Shown here piece after piece: positions 50,734 to 59,497 of a stretch of DNA of 64,000 bases (within the stretch, counting starts at the first letter, position 1; every line of letters begins with the position of its first letter). The notes under the pieces are model-generated. The model saw only the letters and a list, made by a program, of their open reading frames with translations, was not told where the DNA came from and made no database searches. Source of the stretch: Priestia abyssalis (GTDB taxonomy: Bacteria > Bacillota > Bacilli > Bacillales > Bacillaceae_H); the NCBI RefSeq assembly GCF_002019595.1, contig NZ_KV917369.1:1574417-1638416 (forward strand), written 5' to 3'. The translations under genes and the position numbers were made by a program.

Positions 50734-50996
50734 GCTTGTTCCGCTTTTCTTGGTGTCCAGCTGCACAAGCTATGCTCTACGGTGATTTCGCAGCCTCCCA
50801 CGAAGTCAAAAAGCGACTTCTCGTCGGCGGCTAAAATTCCCTATGAGCATGAACGAGCTTGTTCTGCTTTTCTTGGTGTCCAGCTGCGGCTCCTAATCTT
50901 TCGGCCATTTCACTTCTGCCCATGAAACCAAAAAGCGGTTTCCCGGTCAGAATTGCCAATGTCTCTCAAGATTGAACAGTCGCCTCCGCTTTTCCT
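50734..50996. repeat. Two tandem ~124-bp intergenic repeats plus a partial unit
   Basis: Units start at 50734 (CTTGTTCCGCTTTTCTTGGT) and 50858 (CTTGTTCTGCTTTTCTTGGT), both continuing GTCCAGCTGC. A third start, CTCCGCTTTTCC, is seen near 50985. Each unit also holds an inner inverted piece of the form GAA...CAAAAAGCG...TTTC. Sequences of this style are common between genes in Bacillaceae. No ORF is convincing here. Confidence 0.7.
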
Positions 50997-51267
50997 ATTC
51001 CGCATTCATTTCATGCGCATCGGGGTTATCATGGGGCGGATGGGAGCCCGGGTCGAGCCGCTGTGTTTCTTCGTGCAAGTTTTTGTATTCGTAATTAAAC
51101 GCGCTGTACGTTCTTTGACCTTCTTCCCAAGGTGTGGATTTTCCGAGTTCCCGATTAACGGGTGAACCGAACGGTCCGTCTGGAAACTCCTCGGGAATGA
51201 CGTATTCATGGCTTTTTTCGACAGCTGCAAAATCGCTGTACTCCTGTTGATTTTTCTCTTTCAACAT
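50995..51267 (-). CDS. Small acidic hypothetical protein (DUF3905-like)
   Basis: A 90-residue hydrophilic, acidic protein without membrane segment. Segments VIPEEFPDGPFGSPVN, STPWEEGQRTYSAFNYEY and a His/Asp/Pro-rich end recall a small Bacillus family (DUF3905), an assignment from memory. AAAGGGTGATT stands before ATG 51267. It is a lone gene between repeats. Confidence 0.5.
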   Translation of the reverse strand: MLKEKNQQEYSDFAAVEKSHEYVIPEEFPDGPFGSPVNRELGKSTPWEEGQRTYSAFNYEYKNLHEETQRLDPGSHPPHDNPDAHEMNAE

Positions 51268-51433
51268 AATCACCCTTTCATATGTGAAATACCTCCCTTT
51301 TTGTAGCTTGTCCTAAAATCTGACTTTATGCCGCTTCAATGTGCAGTATAAATCCAGATTGGTGAAATTTTCTTTATCCCGTAGACTGAAAGCCTTACTC
51401 TTACTTTATGAAAAAATGTCTACATAAGTTAAT

Positions 51434-51470
51434 AAAAAGGCAGAAATCAAATCATGATTTCTGCCTTTTT
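51434..51470. terminator. Bidirectional terminator
   Basis: AAAAAGGCAGAAATCA / TGATTTCTGCCTTTTT around AATCA. It lies about 70 bp after the madM stop (minus strand) and could end that operon. Confidence 0.85.
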
Positions 51471-51540
51471 GAAAGATGAGTATGACATTCGAAGGTATTG
51501 GGCTTGAGTGCCCGATAAGTATTATGATAAATGGAGGCAA

Positions 51541-52305
51541 TTATCCAAATATAGATTTTGTGATCAAAAATAAAACAGATGGAACTAAGAGACAGCCGAG
51601 ACCTGTATAGAATGTGGCCGTCATCGCCCCATAAGGCACGAGCTTTGGATCTGTTGCCGCCAAACCGCCTGCAACACCGCTTGTCGTACCCATCAATCCT
51701 CCGTAAACGATTGCTGATCGGGGATTGTTAAGCCCTATATATTTAGCGACAAACGGTGTTCCGATCATTGTTAAAATGGACTTAATTAATCCAGCAGCAA
51801 TGCTCAAAGCAATGACATCGGAACTGGCTCCAATCGCTGCTCCAGTTACGGGACCGACAATGTAAGTAACCGCTCCTGCACCAATTGTGGTTAAGCTTAC
51901 GGCATCGGTGTATCCGAATGCCAGTGCTACTATAACACCGACGATGAAGGAGGCAAAGACACCTATGAAAAGGGAGGCGACACCACTGATGCCCGATTTC
52001 TTTACTTCGTCAAAACTAACGCCGAAAGCCGTAGCAACAATGGCGAAATCACGAAGCATCCCGCCGCCCATTATGCCGAGACCGGCAAACACGCTTATGT
52101 CGGCGAGGCCTTTCTCACCACCGGAGTTTATGCCCCCCAAGTAGGCTAATACTAGTCCGACAATAAGAGCAATGGCTGATCCGTGTATCCTTCCCTTGGT
52201 AAGCTTATCCGATATGATATAAGAAATATACATGATGATCCCGATTAAGGCAAAGGACATAATGAGGCCGTTTTTTTCGAGGATAGCAGCCATCATTTCC
52301 ATCAT
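51541..52305 (-). CDS. madM: Malonate transporter subunit MadM
   Basis: A 254-residue protein with seven to eight membrane spans and many Gly residues (AYLGGINSGGEKGLADISVF, GLGIMGGGMLRDFA, GGLMGTTSGVAGGLAATDP). It pairs with MadL to import malonate with sodium. It overlaps madL by ATGA and lies divergent from the malonate decarboxylase genes. Confidence 0.88.
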   Translation of the reverse strand: MMEMMAAILEKNGLIMSFALIGIIMYISYIISDKLTKGRIHGSAIALIVGLVLAYLGGINSGGEKGLADISVFAGLGIMGGGMLRDFAIVATAFGVSFDEVKKSGISGVASLFIGVFASFIVGVIVALAFGYTDAVSLTTIGAGAVTYIVGPVTGAAIGASSDVIALSIAAGLIKSILTMIGTPFVAKYIGLNNPRSAIVYGGLMGTTSGVAGGLAATDPKLVPYGAMTATFYTGLGCLLVPSVLFLITKSIFG

Positions 52306-52703
52306 AGCTGTTCACCTCCAACCGTTTCGCTTTTGTAGGTGTTTGCTTTTTCTTTCCCAATATTGCTTAACACAGGGACAAGGACCCAGCCAATCAGAAC
52401 GGCACCAATCCCAGCTAAGATAGCGACAGGGCCTCCCTTGACAGCGGCTACTACATTTTGTTGGGCCGCCATGGCCACTACGATTGGAATATACATGGAG
52501 CTCCAAAAAGCCAATCCTTCTTGTGAAGTCGCGTTTAACTTGTTTTTCTTCTTTAAATAGTCGACCAACAATACGAGCATCAGCATCCCGATTCCCACGC
52601 CGCCGACATTTGAATCAACCCCAATCAGTTTACCCAGCAAATCTCCAAAGAAAATTCCGACCAACATACAAATGGACAATAAAGAAACTCCATAAATGAC
52701 CAA
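52302..52703 (-). CDS. madL: Malonate transporter subunit MadL
   Basis: A 133-residue protein with four membrane spans; the segment GIFFGDLLGKLIGVDSNVGG is characteristic of MadL. Start is TTG 52703, behind AGAGAGGTG. Its promoter region holds a GTCGAC operator and a cre box, so it should be induced by malonate and repressed by good carbon sources. Confidence 0.85.
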   Translation of the reverse strand: MVIYGVSLLSICMLVGIFFGDLLGKLIGVDSNVGGVGIGMLMLVLLVDYLKKKNKLNATSQEGLAFWSSMYIPIVVAMAAQQNVVAAVKGGPVAILAGIGAVLIGWVLVPVLSNIGKEKANTYKSETVGGEQL

Positions 52704-52928
52704 CTTTATACACCTCTCTATTAAAAATTGATTCTCTCGTCATTCCGTTATAGAATTTAACAAAAGCAGAATCGTCTACACTGAGATGTCAACATACAAA
52801 AAAGACAAGACTAACATATGATTGTACAGCTTGTTCTCACTTAGTTGGCTATTCATGAAGCAATGAGAGTTTCTTTATAAAGTTAAAGAAACTGATTTAT
52901 GGAATCCCCCCCTTTAGTACTCATTTTT

Positions 52929-52942
52929 AGGAAGCGCTTTCA
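52929..52942. promoter_or_regulatory. Candidate cre (CcpA) box of the malonate locus
   Basis: AGGAAGCGCTTTCA fits TGNAANCGNTNNCA with one mismatch at the first base. It lies between madL and the GntR gene. Confidence 0.55.
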
Positions 52943-52960
52943 ACATAGACGTCAATATAC

Positions 52961-52968
52961 TGTCGACA
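52961..52968. promoter_or_regulatory. GTCGAC operator 1 (madL side)
   Basis: CTGTCGACAATC, with palindromic core TGTCGACA. It shares GTCGACAATCT with operator 2 and GTCGAC with operator 3. It is probably the site of the adjacent GntR-type regulator. Confidence 0.55.
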
Positions 52969-53073
52969 ATCTACCTAAGCTCCATCATAAATTCTTGTTT
53001 TAAAAAAATCAATTACTTTTTTAAATTTTCTAAAAATATTGAATATTATTAAATGAGGTTGTATAATTTAATC

Positions 53074-53087
53074 GACAGTCGACAATC
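53074..53087. promoter_or_regulatory. GTCGAC operator 2 (GntR promoter)
   Basis: GACAGTCGACAATC lies 37 bp before the GntR gene start and suggests autoregulation. Confidence 0.55.
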
Positions 53088-53123
53088 TTGAATTGTTTCT
53101 TTCAAAGAAGAGGAGGTCTTTCA

Positions 53124-53786
53124 ATGAACACGCTGGATTTTAGCAAGAACGCATTATCTAATCGAATCGCAGAACATATTACAGAACAAATCATCACCGG
53201 CGAATTGAAGCCCGGGGAAAAACTGATTGAAAATACATACGCGGAAGAATACGGAACGAGCAGGGCTCCGGTTAGAGAAGCGCTTTTTTTACTGACTCTT
53301 GAAGGGCTTGTTGAAAGAATTCCAAGAAAAGGTGCTGTCGTAAAAGGATACACCGAAACAGAAATATACGACTTGCTCGAAATCCGTACCATGTTGGAAT
53401 CCATGGCGATGAAACGAATTGCAGAAAACGGGGTACAGTCTGAGATTGTTGCTCAAATGGTCAACATTTTAAAAGAGATGAAAGAGGAGAAAGGTGTGAG
53501 CAACTACACTCAATTGAATCACTCGTTTCATATGTGCCTGATCCAAATGAGCAGGAGTGACGTCATTAAAAATATGTATTCCCGATTGGAGCTGCCGCTT
53601 TTAACGATTCAAAGCATTTCCTTTGCACATGAAGGAAACATTGAAAAATCAGTGGCGGAACATTCGGTCATTGTCCAATTGCTGCGAAGCGGGAACGTGA
53701 CGGAAGCTGCTGATATATTGAATAAACATAATCATGACGTTATCACAAGCATTCAAAAGCGCTTAAAGAAAGAGAGAAATCTTTAA
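53124..53786 (+). CDS. GntR-family (FCD) regulator of malonate catabolism
   Basis: A 220-residue protein. The N-terminal winged helix has ITGELKPGEKLIENTYAEEY and SRAPVREALFLLTLEGLVE; the C-terminal FCD domain (about 85-215) has metal-binding-type Asp/His residues in LLEIRTMLES, LNHSFHM and EHSVIVQLL. It corresponds in context to MdcY, the malonate-responsive repressor of other bacteria. ATG 53124 is behind GAGGAGG. The three GTCGAC sites around it are its likely targets. Confidence 0.82.
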   Translation: MNTLDFSKNALSNRIAEHITEQIITGELKPGEKLIENTYAEEYGTSRAPVREALFLLTLEGLVERIPRKGAVVKGYTETEIYDLLEIRTMLESMAMKRIAENGVQSEIVAQMVNILKEMKEEKGVSNYTQLNHSFHMCLIQMSRSDVIKNMYSRLELPLLTIQSISFAHEGNIEKSVAEHSVIVQLLRSGNVTEAADILNKHNHDVITSIQKRLKKERNL

Positions 53787-53873
53787 TTATTTTGAAGAAG
53801 TTTTTCCCCCAATTTTTTAAAAATGCAAGTTAAGACTCTTAGTTTTTGAGTATTAGCTTGCAGGGAATAAATT

Positions 53874-53883
53874 CAGTCGACTG
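53874..53883. promoter_or_regulatory. GTCGAC operator 3 (mdc operon promoter)
   Basis: CAGTCGACTG is a perfect 10-bp palindrome 54 bp before mdcH. Confidence 0.55.
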
Positions 53884-53936
53884 ACGACTAAAATGATGGT
53901 TGCTTTTACTAGATTGAAAGAAAGGGGAGAAATTCT

Positions 53937-54866
53937 ATGAGCATTGCTTTTTTATTCCCCGGCCAAGGTTCTCAGCAGCCGAATATGCTCCATACCTTAC
54001 CCGATCATTCGGCCGTGATGAAGACTCTTCATGAAGCAAGTGAAGTGTTAAACGAAAATATTTTGTTATGGGATACGGATAGGGCGCTGAAATCCACTGT
54101 GGCGGTTCAAGTTGCACTGCTTACAGCGGGTGTGGCTGCCGCTCGCGTATTAAAGGCTGAAGGTGTGAAGGCTCATATGGCAGCGGGTCATTCCGTAGGG
54201 GCTTTTGGGGCCGCCGTCACCGCTAATGCATTAGATTTTCGCGATGCGGTAGCCTTGGTGAAATTGCGCGGTGAATTGATGGAACAAGCCTATCCGCATG
54301 GGCATGGGATGGGGGTAGTAATCGGTATTCAGGAAAGAAAGCTTTTGAATATTATTGAAAGCGCTTCTAAAGATGGGGAAACCATGTTTATTGCAAATAA
54401 AAATTCTCCTGATCAAATGACGATTGCCGGATCAATTGCCGGGATTAAAAGGATTCTTGCAATAACCCAAAAGGAAGGGGCACGAAAGGCAGAACTTTTA
54501 AACGTCAGTGTCCCTTCCCATTGTGCCTTACTTCAATCTGTCTCTTCACAACTTGCTTCGGCACTTCAAAAAATCACCTTTCGTACTCCTGAAATCCCAT
54601 ATGCCGGAAACCGTACTGCTCGTGCGTTATACGATTCGGAAGCCATCAAAGAAGATTTAGCTCTAAGCGTTTCCCATCCGGTTCGCTGGCATGAAGCGAC
54701 ATCCTTGTTTTATGAATTAGGAGCGCGATTATTCATCGAAATGCCGCCTGGACATGTTTTGACGGACCTTGCTAAAAATGCTTTTCCAGCTGCACGCGCC
54801 GTTTCCGTATCAGACAGCGGAATCAAAACGACTTGTATTCTAGCAAATCGTGTTAAATCCATATAA
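53937..54866 (+). CDS. mdcH: Malonate decarboxylase acyltransferase (MdcH)
   Basis: A 309-residue malonyl-CoA:ACP transacylase-like enzyme. FPGQGSQQ opens the fold and the catalytic Ser86 is in GHSVGAFG. NVSVPSHC and PVRWHEA hold the catalytic His region. MdcH loads malonyl groups on the acyl carrier subunit MdcC to start the catalytic cycle. AAAGGGGAG precedes ATG 53937. First gene of the mdc operon. Confidence 0.88.
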   Translation: MSIAFLFPGQGSQQPNMLHTLPDHSAVMKTLHEASEVLNENILLWDTDRALKSTVAVQVALLTAGVAAARVLKAEGVKAHMAAGHSVGAFGAAVTANALDFRDAVALVKLRGELMEQAYPHGHGMGVVIGIQERKLLNIIESASKDGETMFIANKNSPDQMTIAGSIAGIKRILAITQKEGARKAELLNVSVPSHCALLQSVSSQLASALQKITFRTPEIPYAGNRTARALYDSEAIKEDLALSVSHPVRWHEATSLFYELGARLFIEMPPGHVLTDLAKNAFPAARAVSVSDSGIKTTCILANRVKSI

Positions 54867-54910
54867 CTCATAAACGCATATTAGTTCTTGAAAAAAGAGG
54901 GGAAGGGAGA

Positions 54911-56578
54911 ATGAATATGAATTCATTAAATGTAAGTTCTAACCAGGCACGTTCATGGACGACAAGACGGGATGCAAAAGCAAAGCGGCTTGCCAAAGTC
55001 GAGAAAATTGTGAAGGGACGGGTGATACCGACCGACAAAATTGTAGAAGCGCTGGAAGGGCTTATTGCACCGGGAGATCGGGTGGTACTCGAAGGAAATA
55101 ACCAGAAACAAGCCTCGTTTCTCTCAAAAGCTTTAACACAGGTTAATCCAAGTAAAGTGAACCATTTGCATATGATCATGTCGAGCATTTCAAGACCGGA
55201 GCATCTCGATATTTTTGAGAAGGGTATCGCTCAAAAAATCGACTTTTCCTACGCTGGTCCTCAAAGCCTTCGTATTGCTCAAATGCTGGAAGATGGAAAG
55301 ATTACGATGGGGGAAATTCACACATATCTTGAATTATACGGAAGGCTCTTTATCGATTTAATTCCATCTGTTGCTTTAGTGGCAGCGGATAAAGCGGATG
55401 AAAACGGAAATCTGTATACAGGTCCTAATACGGAAGAAACGCCTACGCTTGTTGAAGCGGCAGCATTTCGCGATGGAATTGTCATTGCTCAGGTCAATGA
55501 GCTGACAGACGAGCTGCCTCGAGTGGACATTCCAGGTTCGTGGGTGGATTTCGTAGTGGTTGCTGACAAGCCGTATCAGTTGGAGCCCTTATTCACAAGA
55601 GATCCTAGACATATTTCAGAACTTCAAATCCTCATGGCCATGATGACGATTCGAGGCGTTTATGAGCGTCATAACGTCCAATCTTTAAATCACGGCATTG
55701 GCTTTAATACAGCGGCCATTGAATTATTGCTTCCGACATATGGAGAATCGCTGGGATTAAAGGGGAAAATTTGCAAACACTGGGCTCTGAATCCTCATCC
55801 GACTCTCATACCGGCTATCGAAAATGGCTGGGTAGAAAGCATCCATTGTTTTGGCGGAGAAGTGGGGATGGAAAAATATATTGAAGCGCGGCCGGATGTT
55901 TTCTTTACTGGAAGAGACGGCAGCTTGCGTTCCAACCGTGCCCTGTCACAAGTGGCGGGCCAGTATGCTGTAGACCTTTTTGTCGGCTCCACTCTTCAGA
56001 TGGATCGGGATGGAAACTCATCCACTGTGACAGCGGGAAGACTGGCGGGATTCGGCGGAGCGCCGAATATGGGACATGACCCTCGCGGACGACGCCACTC
56101 CACCCCGGCCTGGCTGAGCATGATCACGTCCGATAACCCTCTTGCCAGGGGGAGAAAGCTTGTTGTTCAGATGGTAGAAACGTATCAAACAGGTAACAGC
56201 CCTGTATTCGTTGAATCGCTTGATGCCGTTCAAGTAGGCCGGGATGCGAACTTGGCGACAACACCAGTCATGATTTATGGGGACGATGTAACGCATGTCG
56301 TAACGGAGGAGGGCATTGCGTATTTGTATAAAGCAAACAGCCTGGAAGAACGCCGTCAAGCAATCGCGGCCATTGCTGGGGTAACGCCGATCGGGCTGGA
56401 GCACAACCCAAAACGTACAGATCAATTGAGAAGAGATGGATTAATCGCTCTGCCAGAGGACTTAGGCATACGGCGTACAGATGCGAAAAGATCGCTGCTC
56501 GCAGCCAAAAGCGTAGAGGAACTTGTGGATTGGTCTGAAGGGTTATATGAACCGCCGGCTAAATTTCGCAGCTGGTAA
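54911..56578 (+). CDS. mdcA: Malonate decarboxylase subunit alpha (MdcA)
   Basis: A 555-residue acetyl-S-ACP:malonate ACP transferase. It starts with WTTRRDAKAKRLAKVEKIVKG in two parts and has LEGNNQKQASFLSKAL, CFGGEVGMEKYIEARPD-type and GRDGSLRSNRALSQVAGQY motifs, as in known MdcA proteins. It swaps acetyl for malonyl on the carrier protein. ATG 54911 is behind AGAGGGG; ATG 54917 is an alternative. Confidence 0.9.
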   Translation: MNMNSLNVSSNQARSWTTRRDAKAKRLAKVEKIVKGRVIPTDKIVEALEGLIAPGDRVVLEGNNQKQASFLSKALTQVNPSKVNHLHMIMSSISRPEHLDIFEKGIAQKIDFSYAGPQSLRIAQMLEDGKITMGEIHTYLELYGRLFIDLIPSVALVAADKADENGNLYTGPNTEETPTLVEAAAFRDGIVIAQVNELTDELPRVDIPGSWVDFVVVADKPYQLEPLFTRDPRHISELQILMAMMTIRGVYERHNVQSLNHGIGFNTAAIELLLPTYGESLGLKGKICKHWALNPHPTLIPAIENGWVESIHCFGGEVGMEKYIEARPDVFFTGRDGSLRSNRALSQVAGQYAVDLFVGSTLQMDRDGNSSTVTAGRLAGFGGAPNMGHDPRGRRHSTPAWLSMITSDNPLARGRKLVVQMVETYQTGNSPVFVESLDAVQVGRDANLATTPVMIYGDDVTHVVTEEGIAYLYKANSLEERRQAIAAIAGVTPIGLEHNPKRTDQLRRDGLIALPEDLGIRRTDAKRSLLAAKSVEELVDWSEGLYEPPAKFRSW

Positions 56579-56593
56579 AAAGGGGGAAAACAA

Positions 56594-57475
56594 ATGGTTT
56601 GGAACAACGCCATGGAATGCAGCGAGCATCTTGCCAATCTGGCTGTCACAGCGCTCATGGAGGAAGCGGAGCTCACGCCAAAGCCGGGGCTCGTCGATAA
56701 ACAAAATACAGGAGCCCATACCGATCTTACTATTGAGCTTATGATTCGTTCGGCACAATCATTGCGTACAACGTTTGCTGACATCGCCTATACCGCTTTT
56801 GAACGAAAACCAAGTCAGCGTCTCCGTGAAGAAATTGCGGAAATCGGACGTCATGGCGAAAAAATCATGCTGACAGCGACAGGCGGAACCAATACACATA
56901 AAGGAGCCATTTGGGCACTCGGGCTGCTGACGGCAAGTGCCGCCATTCATCCACCTGGAACAGCAGCATGTCAAATTGCTTTTACTGCCGGAGAGCTTGC
57001 CCGTTATCCCGATCGTTATGCTCCGAAAGAAAAATCAAATGGGACCCGTGTACAGCAGCGATATAAGGTAAGCGGCGCAAGAGGAGAAGCACAGCAAGGA
57101 TTTCCACATGTCATAGACATTGCCTTGCCGGCTTTGTACCGTGCCCGAGATGAGGGGATGGAAGAGTCTTACGCCAGGTTAGATGCCCTTGCCGCTCTTA
57201 TCGCGCATCTTGATGACACATGTGTGCTGCATAGAGGAGGATTGGAAGCTCTGACGATTGCTAAAGAAAAAGCAATGAAGGTTTTGGCAGCCGGAGGAGT
57301 GTCTACTCTGTCAGGATGGAACGCCATTAAAGAATTGGATGCAGAGCTGTTGGCACGTAATGCCTCACCAGGGGGAAGCGCTGATTTGCTGGCTGCGGCC
57401 TTATTTCTTGATTATCTCTCTAAGGAATCCGCTATAGAGTTAGTGTCCGGTGGATATGTGAAGTCAGCAACATAA
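56594..57475 (+). CDS. mdcB: Triphosphoribosyl-dephospho-CoA synthase (MdcB)
   Basis: A 293-residue CitG-family enzyme that makes the precursor of the prosthetic group from ATP and dephospho-CoA. LTPKPGLVDKQNTGAHTDL, the TGGTNTHKGAIWALGLL region and DDTCVLHRGG are family motifs. It is 15 bp after mdcA. Confidence 0.88.
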   Translation: MVWNNAMECSEHLANLAVTALMEEAELTPKPGLVDKQNTGAHTDLTIELMIRSAQSLRTTFADIAYTAFERKPSQRLREEIAEIGRHGEKIMLTATGGTNTHKGAIWALGLLTASAAIHPPGTAACQIAFTAGELARYPDRYAPKEKSNGTRVQQRYKVSGARGEAQQGFPHVIDIALPALYRARDEGMEESYARLDALAALIAHLDDTCVLHRGGLEALTIAKEKAMKVLAAGGVSTLSGWNAIKELDAELLARNASPGGSADLLAAALFLDYLSKESAIELVSGGYVKSAT

Positions 57476-57507
57476 CTCAAAAAGAATATTATACGGAGGT
57501 GTTGAAA

Positions 57508-57813
57508 TTGGAAATGTTAACGTTTGAATATCCGGCAACAAAGACGTTACATAATCGTGCACATGTAGGTGTGGTTGGCTCTGGAGATCTGGAGGTTTTA
57601 ATGGAACCATCAAAAGAATCGCGTGCTAAAATCATTGTAAGGACTGGCTGCACAGGATTCAATGAGACATGGAGGCTGGTGTTAGAACGTTTTTTCACTG
57701 TTCATGATGTGGCTGCGAACATAACAGTAAATGATTTTGGTGCAACACCAGGAGTGGTGTCATTACGGTTAGCTCAAGCGCTGGAGGTGAGTCAAAATGA
57801 TGAAAACTATTAA
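57508..57813 (+). CDS. mdcC: Malonate decarboxylase acyl carrier subunit (MdcC)
   Basis: A 101-residue subunit delta. The start is TTG 57508, eight bases after GGAGG, giving MEMLTFEYPA, close to other MdcC N-termini; GTG 57499 overlaps the ribosome binding site. Ser25 in GVVGSGDLEV is the expected site of the 2'-(5''-phosphoribosyl)-3'-dephospho-CoA group. It overlaps the next gene by 17 bases. Confidence 0.85.
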   Translation: MEMLTFEYPATKTLHNRAHVGVVGSGDLEVLMEPSKESRAKIIVRTGCTGFNETWRLVLERFFTVHDVAANITVNDFGATPGVVSLRLAQALEVSQNDENY

Positions 57814-59497
57814 GGAAAGCTTTGTTGAACTTGATGCACGGAGCCGAGCGAAAGCTGTACTCGACAAGGGGACGTTTCGGGAAATCGTCGGACCGTTCGA
57901 CCAGCTTGAATCACCGCATTTGGCACCGCAGGGCATTGTCCCGCAAAGCGATGACGGCGTCATTGTAGCACGAGGGACAATCGGAGGACAATCTGCGGTT
58001 GTTGTTTCCATTGAAGGAAACTTCCAGGGAGGGGGCATCGGTGAGGTAGCCGGCTCCAAAATAGCTGGTGCATTTGAATTGGCTCTTCGTGACAACGAAG
58101 CCGGTATTCGGACCCGGCCTGTTCTATTGTTTGATACAGGAGGGGTACGCCTCCAGGAGGCTAATTACGGCTTACTTTCTATTGCTGAAATTGGAGCAGC
58201 CATCGTTGCGTTAAGAAAATATGTCCCTGTCGCCGGGGTCATTCCGGGAAAAATCGGCTCTTTTGGAGGGATGTCCATTACAGCCGGATTGTGCAGTGCC
58301 CTTATTATGACGCGTGAAGGCCGTCTTGGCTTAAACGGTCCGGAGGTGATTGAACAAGAAGCAGGAATTGAAGAATTTGATTCCGCTGATCGGCAGCTTA
58401 TTTGGAATACAATCGGAGGGGCGCAGCGCTTAGCTGCGGGATTTGTAGACGAGCTCGTGGAAGATGACGTAACAGCGATTACAGAAGCGCTTAAGGTTGT
58501 TTTTGAAAAAGGAAACAACGATAAGCCGCGCAGTTCCCAAGTAGAGATTTACCGCTCTCTTTTAAAGGCAGTCAATCCGTCCCAGCCGCTAACTCCAGCG
58601 GGACTTCAAGAAATTTGGAGACAATTACAGGATAAAAATAATAGGGTGGAAATAACAGAAACTGCACTAATAAGTGATGAAAGCGGCTCAGAAAGCAGAG
58701 GAAGAACCTGGTTTAAAGCTTTAACAGGGAGATCTGGCCCAGAAGCAGGAGAGGTTCTGTCTGTATTATGTGCCGATACGATGCTGGGAAAAGAGCGTGT
58801 TCGTTATATCGCCGTTGTACCGAATCCATCCAGCCGATTTCCTCGTGCTCGTCAAGGAGAGGTCGGATTGGAAGAAGGATGGGCCATTGCCCAATATGTC
58901 CGGGAAGCCGTTGAAGAAGACGAGGATGGTGACCGCCGCGTGATTGTGGCGATTGTCGATGTCCCAAGTCAGGCATATGGATATCGTGAGGAATTGCTGG
59001 GTATCCATCAAGCGTGTGCCGCCGCGGTGGATGCTTACGCAACTGCTCGCTTGGTCGGTCATCCTGTCATTGCGCTTATTGTTGGAAACGCGATATCAGG
59101 GGCATTTTTATCACACGGTCTTCAAGCGAATCGAATACTTGCGTTGAACGATCATGATGTGAACGTGCAGGCGATGTCCAAGCAATCTGCTGCCAGAATT
59201 ACTCGCCGTACCATTCAGGAATTGGAAGAAGCGACGAAAAAGGTACCGGCCATGGCTTATGACATTCAGTCTTTCGCTACCCTTGGAGCTTTACATGAGT
59301 TGATTGACGGGGTTAATGCCGACACACCTGGAGATGGGGACTGTGACAGGATTCATGATAAATTATCTGAAGCGATTATGAGCGTCCGTTCCGCTTCACG
59401 AGATTTAAGTAATCGGCTTTTATCTCCTGAGGCTCAAAATGGCGGACGTGCTGCTTCTATTCAAGTACGTAAAAAAATGGCGGAACAATGGATATAA
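57797..59497 (+). CDS. mdcDE: Fused malonate decarboxylase beta-gamma subunit (MdcD-MdcE)
   Basis: A 566-residue protein. Residues 1-290 match MdcD, the carboxyltransferase-like decarboxylase (LLFDTGGVRLQEANYGLLSI, PGKIGSFGGMSITAGLCSAL). Residues 310-566 match MdcE, its codecarboxylase (NPSSRFPRARQGEVGLEEGW, GNAISGAFLSHGLQANRI). In Klebsiella, Pseudomonas and Acinetobacter these are two genes. The reading frame is unbroken through a linker of about 20 polar residues. GGAGGTGAG precedes ATG 57797. The stop overlaps mdcG. Confidence 0.88.
   Translation: MMKTIKESFVELDARSRAKAVLDKGTFREIVGPFDQLESPHLAPQGIVPQSDDGVIVARGTIGGQSAVVVSIEGNFQGGGIGEVAGSKIAGAFELALRDNEAGIRTRPVLLFDTGGVRLQEANYGLLSIAEIGAAIVALRKYVPVAGVIPGKIGSFGGMSITAGLCSALIMTREGRLGLNGPEVIEQEAGIEEFDSADRQLIWNTIGGAQRLAAGFVDELVEDDVTAITEALKVVFEKGNNDKPRSSQVEIYRSLLKAVNPSQPLTPAGLQEIWRQLQDKNNRVEITETALISDESGSESRGRTWFKALTGRSGPEAGEVLSVLCADTMLGKERVRYIAVVPNPSSRFPRARQGEVGLEEGWAIAQYVREAVEEDEDGDRRVIVAIVDVPSQAYGYREELLGIHQACAAAVDAYATARLVGHPVIALIVGNAISGAFLSHGLQANRILALNDHDVNVQAMSKQSAARITRRTIQELEEATKKVPAMAYDIQSFATLGALHELIDGVNADTPGDGDCDRIHDKLSEAIMSVRSASRDLSNRLLSPEAQNGGRAASIQVRKKMAEQWI

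Noticed and set aside
50734..50996. CRISPR array
   Set aside because: Only two long imperfect units of about 124 bp exist, without uniform short repeats or spacers, and no cas gene is nearby.
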